Origin: Oscillospiraceae bacterium
GTDB lineage: Bacteria > Bacillota > Clostridia > Oscillospirales > Ruminococcaceae
DNA: 10,067 nt
NCBI GenBank assembly: GCA_016302225.1
Contig: JAEDOB010000061.1
Span: 1-10,067, forward strand
Reading direction: 5' to 3'
Part shown: positions 6,553 through 10,067 of the stretch, piece after piece
How the letters are laid out: each line of letters starts with the position of its first letter
Numbering within the stretch: the stretch's first letter is position 1
Translations under genes and position numbers: made by a program
The notes under the pieces: model-generated
What the model was told of the DNA's origin: nothing
Databases searched by the model: none
The model's input: only the letters and a program-made list of their open reading frames with translations

Positions 6553-8250
6553 TCAGTTACCTTCTGCAACTGCAATTCTTCTCTGAACCTCTTCGGTAAG
6601 AGCATTCAGATAAGCTTCTGTATCACATCTGTCGCTGTAAATTCCCATGTATTCATCCCATGCTGCGTCGAAGTCGGAGGAAATAACTACCTTAGGCAGA
6701 TATTCGTGCTTAACTTCGTCCATGTTTACCTTAGCAAGGCCCCAAGGAGTTTCTGTTGTGAATGCATTGGAGTAAGACCACATGGGGAACCAAGGAGACT
6801 TTTCCTTAGAAGGATTGAGCATCTGAGTATAGGTCTGAACGCCGTATGCATTGAAGCATTCCTTTACAGGCTCAGGCAGGGACTCATAGAATTCTGCGGG
6901 CTGGTTGCTGGGGTTGTATGCATTGATTCCATCGTGATCCATACCGATATAGCCGGGGAAGTAGGAGTAAGGACACATATTAGCATTGATGTAAGACTGG
7001 TCAACGGAATTTTTACGCTGTTCGTCGTTTCTGTAGAAGAGGCCGTCATCGCCTACAAAGTAGTCAATGCCTTCCTGACCCCAGTTACGGAGTCTGAGGA
7101 TCTCAGGAGAAAGGAGGTCATCCAAGAACTTCATTGCGCCTTCGATATCATCGCAGCTTACTGTGATACCGATACCGCCTGTTGCATCAAGAGCAGGCTC
7201 GCTGTGGTAGCGCTCCTTAATGCCCTTGTCAATTACGATTCCGAGAGGTACATATGTGCAGTCGTCAAGACCCTGCTGCTTGATAGCATTTTCAGCGTCC
7301 TGGAAATTCCAGTGCTGGTCAACCATACCGCAAACACGTCCCGAAGAAAGCTTAGCAATGTACTGGTCGTAGTTGAGAGTGAAGGTTTCGGGGTCGATAA
7401 CGCCCTTTGCATACTCTTCGTTGAGCTTCTTGAAATATCTCTTAGCTGTGGGAGTTGTGTTGTAGTCAATAGCCTGATGTGTAGTTTCGTCAACTATGCA
7501 GCAGCCGTCATTCGGATAACCGTCAAGGAAGAAGGGAGCATTTTCAAGGCAGAAATATCTCCAGTCATCGGTGAGTATCTCATAGCCGATATTGGGAGTG
7601 CCGTCCTCCATTGTGGGGTTAGCCTCAAGGTATCTCTCGATAACATCGAAATATTCATCAAGTGTTTCAATCTTGGGATAGCCTGCCCACTTGAGAACTC
7701 TTGTCTGAATCCAGAATGCTTCATCGTTATGTATTGTACCTGTGTCATACATATAAACATTTCCGAACTGAGGAATGATGTAAACGTGACCGTCTTCATT
7801 TCTGATCTGATTCCATTCAGCATCGGAGTAGAAATTCTTTACGTTGGGATAATTGTCCCAATACTCGTCAATAGGAATAAGTGCGCCTGCATCGATAAGT
7901 GTTGTGCTTCCGCTGGAGCCAACGATGAAGTCTGTGTACTCACCGCCTGCGATCATAACGCCGATGGCTTCCTCAGCGGTCTGACCTGTGAGCCATGTTT
8001 CCTTACACTTTGCGCCGATCTTTTCAGCGATGACCTGCTGGATCCTGTTGTCGGAGTTGATCTCATTTCCGGGAACGGAGAAGAAAGCTGTGAACTCCTT
8101 GATCTCGCCTGAGCTGCTTGTGCTTGCAGCACCTGAGTTGCTGTCTGTTGAAGCGTTATCTCCGCCCTGTGATGTCGAGCTGCAGCCTGTTGCTCCGGCA
8201 ATCATAAGCACTGCCATTGATAAAGCTGTAATGGATTTGATCTTTTTCAT
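6553..8250 (-). CDS. Extracellular sugar-binding lipoprotein of the ABC transporter (LplA/YtcQ type)
   Basis: 565-aa substrate-binding protein. The first 22 residues are a lipoprotein signal peptide (MKKIKS, then a hydrophobic core) with the lipobox ending at Cys23 (ATGC), so it should be lipid-anchored on the outer face of the membrane. A low-complexity Ser/Thr/Gly/Asn linker (24-50) follows. The mature part is a family-1 type solute-binding protein with many Trp and Tyr residues suited to stacking on sugars. Its large size is normal for the LplA/YtcQ group, which includes aldouronate and complex-oligosaccharide binders. It is the first gene of the transporter operon. AGGAGG 8 nt before the ATG supports the start, and a good promoter lies at 8336-8364. 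The ligand cannot be read from sequence; xylo-oligosaccharides are suggested by the GH3 and xylA genes 3-4 kb away, which are in a separate operon. Confidence 0.93.
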   Translation of the reverse strand: MKKIKSITALSMAVLMIAGATGCSSTSQGGDNASTDSNSGAASTSSSGEIKEFTAFFSVPGNEINSDNRIQQVIAEKIGAKCKETWLTGQTAEEAIGVMIAGGEYTDFIVGSSGSTTLIDAGALIPIDEYWDNYPNVKNFYSDAEWNQIRNEDGHVYIIPQFGNVYMYDTGTIHNDEAFWIQTRVLKWAGYPKIETLDEYFDVIERYLEANPTMEDGTPNIGYEILTDDWRYFCLENAPFFLDGYPNDGCCIVDETTHQAIDYNTTPTAKRYFKKLNEEYAKGVIDPETFTLNYDQYIAKLSSGRVCGMVDQHWNFQDAENAIKQQGLDDCTYVPLGIVIDKGIKERYHSEPALDATGGIGITVSCDDIEGAMKFLDDLLSPEILRLRNWGQEGIDYFVGDDGLFYRNDEQRKNSVDQSYINANMCPYSYFPGYIGMDHDGINAYNPSNQPAEFYESLPEPVKECFNAYGVQTYTQMLNPSKEKSPWFPMWSYSNAFTTETPWGLAKVNMDEVKHEYLPKVVISSDFDAAWDEYMGIYSDRCDTEAYLNALTEEVQRRIAVAEGN

Positions 8251-8299
8251 TGTACATACCTCCTAAATATATGATTTTCATAACAAATCCTTAAGTTAG

Positions 8300-8317
8300 G
8301 CAATTATCATAAATTGC
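8300..8317. repeat. Short perfect inverted repeat in the transporter leader
   Basis: GCAATT-ATCATA-AATTGC, 6-bp perfect arms and a 6-nt loop. With a start site near 8329 it falls about 12-29 nt into the transcript. It may be a 5' stabilising hairpin or an operator. The stem is AT-rich and could be chance. Confidence 0.3.
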
Positions 8318-8335
8318 TCTTTACCTGTTAATTGA

Positions 8336-8364
8336 ATTATATCATTCTTTTTTTGATTTGTAAA
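8336..8364 (-). promoter_or_regulatory. Promoter of the sugar ABC transporter operon
   Basis: On the minus strand, TTTACA (plus 8359-8364), an exact 17-bp spacer and a perfect TATAAT (plus 8336-8341) with an extended -10 TG. Transcription should start near 8329, giving a leader of about 79 nt. This is one of the two best promoter matches in the window. Confidence 0.78.
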
Positions 8365-8371
8365 TATCAAA
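8352..8371. promoter_or_regulatory. Candidate operator over the -35 box of the transporter promoter
   Basis: TTTGAT-N8-ATCAAA is an exact inverted repeat that spans the -35 hexamer (8359-8364). A TGTAAAT direct repeat (8359-8365 and 8372-8378, 13 bp apart) overlaps it and could instead be an AraC-type site. A protein bound here would affect RNA polymerase directly. No binding evidence exists beyond position and symmetry. Confidence 0.35.
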
Positions 8372-8397
8372 TGTAAATCTGAGCAAAAAATGATAAG

Positions 8398-8408
8398 AAT
8401 TTGCGCAA
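8398..8408. promoter_or_regulatory. AATTTGYGCAA motif, copy 2 (upstream of the transporter promoter)
   Basis: AATTTGCGCAA contains the perfect 8-bp palindrome TTGCGCAA (8401-8408), 36 bp upstream of the -35 box, a position suited to an activator. It matches 10 of 11 bases of the copy at 3418-3428 in the regulator's leader. Confidence 0.3.
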
Positions 8409-8567
8409 TTTGACAATAAATGATTATAATAATTTTTTTTGCTTCGGAAAAATGCAATAAATGGTATGCTATTCGCAATATCTGAATAAAATTTCTATCA
8501 TTATTTTTACAGAGATCATTTCAATTTGTATTTTTAATCTTCATTGTCCTACTTCTTGATCTTTCTC

Positions 8568-8620
8568 CCAAAAATTATCCTCCGAAAGCAATCGCTCGAG
8601 GAGGATAATTTTTGGTTTTA
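8568..8620. terminator. Strong terminator-like hairpin between divergent genes
   Basis: CCAAAAATTATCCTCC (8568-8583) pairs perfectly over 16 bp with GGAGGATAATTTTTGG (8600-8615). The 16-nt loop itself can form AGC-AATC-GCT, and TTTTA follows. The A5 on the left and T5 on the right flanking a GC-rich core are the pattern of a bidirectional intrinsic terminator. No gene in the window ends here on either strand, so what it terminates is unknown. Confidence 0.72.
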
Positions 8621-8624
8621 TGAA

Positions 8625-8641
8625 GTTCATTCCAAATGAAC
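8625..8641. repeat. Short perfect palindrome
   Basis: GTTCATT-CCA-AATGAAC, 7-bp perfect arms around 3 nt, 10 bp after the large hairpin. It could be a small RNA hairpin or a regulator site; nothing nearby decides which. Confidence 0.35.
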
Positions 8642-8660
8642 ATCGTAGGGAAGGGTACAT

Positions 8661-8744
8661 ATGATTAAGGAAGAGGAGATAGATATGATCTTTTATTCTT
8701 TTCCGTACAAATTCTATATAATTATCTGCACCGCCTTATACTAA
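8661..8744 (+). CDS. Possible very small ORF (27 aa), uncertain
   Basis: ATG at 8661 with a GGGAAGGG stretch just upstream encodes 27 residues: an acidic start (MIKEEEID) and then an aromatic/hydrophobic half (FYSFPYKFYIIICTALY). An internal ATG at 8685 with AGGAGAT 5 nt upstream would give 19 residues. The stop codon lies inside the left arm of the inverted-repeat element at 8733-8845, so this may be the 5' remnant of a gene interrupted there. I recognise no family; chance is a real alternative. Confidence 0.18.
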   Translation: MIKEEEIDMIFYSFPYKFYIIICTALY

Positions 8745-8845
8745 TTTCCTAACTTAAAGTAGACAAAAAAACAAGCAAAAGCTTGCGTATATGGGTTTTG
8801 TGCAGACTTTTTATCTAGACTTTTATGGGTAATTAGTATTAAGGC
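8733..8845. repeat. Imperfect inverted-repeat element, MITE-like
   Basis: Outer arms GCCTTATACTAATT (8733-8746) and AATTAGTATTAAGGC (8831-8845) are reverse complements apart from one inserted T. Internal sequence shows further loose symmetry (an AGTAGAC segment against TCTAGACTTTT). The middle holds a small hairpin CAAGC-AAAA-GCTTG (8772-8785) beside seven A residues (8765-8771), which on the minus strand reads as a short intrinsic terminator. An ACCGC occurs just outside both arms (8730-8734, 8849-8853) but is not cleanly placed as a target duplication. The ~113-bp size, terminal inverted repeats and lack of coding fit a miniature element; a structured RNA is the alternative. Confidence 0.45.
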
Positions 8846-8861
8846 AATACCGCACAAGCTA

Positions 8862-8891
8862 TTGAAAACAAGCAAGAAAAAATGGTATAAT
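8862..8891 (+). promoter_or_regulatory. Promoter of glf
   Basis: TTGAAA (8862-8867), an 18-bp spacer and a perfect TATAAT (8886-8891) with an extended -10 TG at 8883-8884. Transcription would start near 8898. The TTG of the -35 is in frame with glf and could be mistaken for a start codon; the promoter rules that out. It begins 16 bp outside the inverted-repeat element. Confidence 0.75.
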
Positions 8892-8921
8892 AGTATTAAT
8901 TGCGGTTTGGGGCAGAAATTG

Positions 8922-8936
8922 TATTATTATTATTAT
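8922..8936 (+). repeat. Trinucleotide tract (TAT)5 in the glf leader
   Basis: Five tandem TAT units sit between the predicted transcription start and the GGAG ribosome binding site (8939-8942). A slip would change leader length but not the promoter spacing or the reading frame from 8952. Confidence 0.6.
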
Positions 8937-8951
8937 ATGGAGTTGAAATTA

Positions 8952-10040
8952 ATGTATAACTATCTTGTAGTGGGCAGCGGTCTTTTTGGAGCGGTTTTTG
9001 CACAGCAGGCAAAGGCTGCAGGCAAGTCCGTCCTCGTTATAGAAAAGCGTCCGAATATCGGCGGAAACATCTTTACTGAAAAGATCGAAGGAATTAACGT
9101 ACATAAATATGGTGCCCATATTTTTCATACCAATGATAAAAAGGTATGGGAATATATAACTCAGTTTGCTGAGTTCAACAGATTTACAAACAGTCCTGTC
9201 GCAAACTACAAGGGGGAACTTTATTCTCTTCCGTTCAATATGTACACATTTAACAAAATGTGGGGAGCAGTTACTCCCGATGAGGCGCAGGCAAAAATAA
9301 ATGAACAGCGTACCGAAATCAAGGGTGAGCCTCTGAATCTTGAAGAGCAGGCTATATCTCTTGTTGGAAGAGATATTTATGAGAAACTCGTTAAAGGATA
9401 TACCGAGAAACAATGGGGCAGGGATTGTAAGGATCTTCCCGCATTTATAATAAAGCGCCTTCCCGTACGTCTTACCTTTGACAGTAACTATTTCAATGCG
9501 CTTTATCAGGGTATTCCAATAGGCGGATATACAAAGCTTATCGAAAATCTTCTTGACGGCATTGAGATACGGCTTAATACAGATTATCTTGCAAACAAGA
9601 GCGAATTTGATTCTCTGGCAGAAAAGGTTGTTTATACAGGACCGATCGATGCGTATTTTGAATTTAAGCTTGGATATCTTGAATACCGCTCTGTGAGATT
9701 TGAAAATGAAATTATTGATAAACCGAACTTCCAGGGAAATGCTGCTGTTAACTATACAGACAGCGAAACGCCATGGACGAGAATAATCGAACATAAATGG
9801 TTTGAGTTCGGGAAGGATGAGAATGGCAATGACCTCCCCAAAACAATTATCAGCCGTGAGTACAGCTCCGAATGGAAACCGGGAGATGAACCATATTATC
9901 CCGTAAATGATGATAATGAGATAATACTTGATGCTTCGCTTTCAGCAAAGCCGATTTATCTAAAAAGAGGTTATAAAGAGATTGAATATCACACTATAAA
10001 GACAGAACACAAGGGTATGAAAAATAAACTGTGTAAATGA
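8952..10040 (+). CDS. glf: UDP-galactopyranose mutase with its C-terminus replaced (chimeric, probably inactive)
   Basis: UDP-galactopyranose mutase is an FAD enzyme that makes UDP-galactofuranose for surface polysaccharides. ATG 8952 is the start: GGAG lies 9 nt upstream, and any longer in-frame reading would include the promoter's -10 box. The 362-aa product shows the dinucleotide-binding GSGLFG (8-13), EKRPNIGGN (31-39), HKYGAHIFHT (51-60), the KGYTEKQWG substrate region (148-156), KRLPVR with the conserved Arg (168-173) and TPWTRIIEHKWF (273-284). The match continues to GDEPYYPVND (311-320). From there the family should run about 50-60 more residues including a GRLG...Y.DMD block with a second essential arginine and flavin contacts. 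Instead 42 unrelated residues follow, resembling a GNAT acetyltransferase tail. None of the three forward frames restores the expected end, so this is not a simple frameshift. Likely non-functional, or an assembly join. Confidence 0.85.
   Translation: MYNYLVVGSGLFGAVFAQQAKAAGKSVLVIEKRPNIGGNIFTEKIEGINVHKYGAHIFHTNDKKVWEYITQFAEFNRFTNSPVANYKGELYSLPFNMYTFNKMWGAVTPDEAQAKINEQRTEIKGEPLNLEEQAISLVGRDIYEKLVKGYTEKQWGRDCKDLPAFIIKRLPVRLTFDSNYFNALYQGIPIGGYTKLIENLLDGIEIRLNTDYLANKSEFDSLAEKVVYTGPIDAYFEFKLGYLEYRSVRFENEIIDKPNFQGNAAVNYTDSETPWTRIIEHKWFEFGKDENGNDLPKTIISREYSSEWKPGDEPYYPVNDDNEIILDASLSAKPIYLKRGYKEIEYHTIKTEHKGMKNKLCK
9909..10040 (+). pseudogene. C-terminal fragment of a GNAT-family acetyltransferase fused to glf
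   Basis: After the glf match stops, the same frame reads EIILDASLSAKPIYLKRGYK and on to KLCK. This is the usual last third of a GNAT N-acetyltransferase: a strand ending in LDAS, a short helix with Y.KRGY (the 'Y-x-K-x-GF/GY' hallmark), then a closing beta strand. The N-terminal acetyl-CoA-binding part (Q/RxxGxG/A) is absent, so the fragment has no activity by itself. The end KLCK-stop also looks shorter than usual. The join lies within about 9909-9920 (gatgataatgag). The identification is by pattern, without a search. Confidence 0.55.
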
Positions 10041-10067
10041 ATTTCCCACAAAAATTTTGACCATACT

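Larger units (their letters stand above)
8251..8951. other. Long intergenic region rich in inverted repeats
   Basis: 701 bp between two divergent genes with no well-supported protein gene. It holds the transporter promoter and putative operators (8300-8408), an AT-rich stretch with nothing recognisable (8409-8567), a strong terminator-like hairpin (8568-8620), a short palindrome (8625-8641), a tiny ORF (8661-8744), an imperfect inverted-repeat element (8733-8845), and the glf promoter and leader (8862-8951). A terminator between divergent genes is unexpected and suggests an unseen small transcript or the remains of a lost gene. Confidence 0.7.

Noticed and set aside
6706..8112. 468-codon open frame on the plus strand opposite the sugar-binding lipoprotein
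   Set aside because: It is antisense to a protein with clear signal peptide, lipobox and family features. Its translation is Cys/Val/Ile-rich with no recognisable domain, as expected from the mirror of a biased gene.
8410..8430. Plus-strand TTGACA (8410-8415) followed by TATAAT (8425-8430)
   Set aside because: The spacer is only 9 bp, too short for a sigma-A promoter; the alternative -35 TTGCGC at 8401 matches consensus poorly.
8849..8853. ACCGC as a target-site duplication of the inverted-repeat element (with 8730-8734)
   Set aside because: The left copy overlaps the arm and the right copy is 3 bp outside it, so the placement is not symmetric; kept only as a remark.
8949..9794. 281-codon open frame on the minus strand opposite glf
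   Set aside because: It is the complement of the mutase gene; the residues show no family pattern and no ribosome binding site, while glf has conserved motifs throughout.
9909..10040. Simple frameshift explaining the lost Glf C-terminus
   Set aside because: The other two forward frames after 9909 hit stops quickly and contain no GRLG...DMD block, so a one- or two-base error does not restore the family end.

Overview
The window looks like a carbohydrate-utilisation region from a low-to-mid GC, Gram-positive anaerobe of the Clostridia, most likely Ruminococcus-like (Oscillospiraceae). The grounds are strong AGGAGG ribosome binding sites, an Lpl/Ytc-type CUT1 sugar ABC transporter with no ATPase gene beside it, a lipoprotein substrate-binding protein, a ruminococcal-style xylose isomerase N-terminus and sigma-A-like promoters with extended -10 boxes. 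The genus is inference.

Layout. (1) Positions 1-3148, minus strand: an apparent operon read right to left. A mutarotase-fold (DUF4380-like) protein is followed after 26 bp by a cytoplasmic GH3 beta-xylosidase/beta-glucosidase, then after 79 bp by the first 16 codons of a probable xylose isomerase (xylA) that runs off the left edge. (2) Positions 3149-3479: a divergent regulatory region with promoters and a perfect palindrome. (3) Positions 3480-4343, plus strand: an AraC-family regulator with a cupin sensor domain. (4) Positions 4344-4528: two terminators between convergent genes. (5) Positions 4529-8250, minus strand: a sugar ABC transporter operon, ordered lipoprotein binding protein, an 11-bp intercistronic stem-loop, LplB-like permease, LplC-like permease. 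It has a near-consensus promoter at 8336-8364. (6) Positions 8251-8951: about 700 bp without a solid gene but rich in inverted repeats. It holds a strong bidirectional terminator-like hairpin, a short palindrome, a very small ORF, an imperfect inverted-repeat element and the glf promoter. (7) Positions 8952-10040, plus strand: a UDP-galactopyranose mutase (glf) whose last ~42 codons are replaced in frame by what reads as the tail of a GNAT acetyltransferase.

How the genes fit together (inference): oligosaccharides, plausibly xylo- or aldouronate-type, are captured by the lipoprotein and imported by the two permeases with a shared ATPase encoded elsewhere. The cytoplasmic GH3 enzyme releases xylose or a related sugar, the mutarotase-fold protein may act on sugar anomers, and xylose isomerase feeds xylulose to the pentose phosphate pathway. 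The AraC-type regulator between the two operons is the obvious candidate controller; an 11-bp motif, AATTTGYGCAA, occurs both beside its promoter and upstream of the transporter promoter.

The most notable item is the glf/GNAT chimera at the right end. The conserved C-terminal GRLG...DMD segment of UDP-galactopyranose mutase is absent in all three forward frames of the remaining window, so the enzyme is probably inactive unless this is an assembly join. I found no CRISPR array, tRNA, rRNA, transposase or phage gene.
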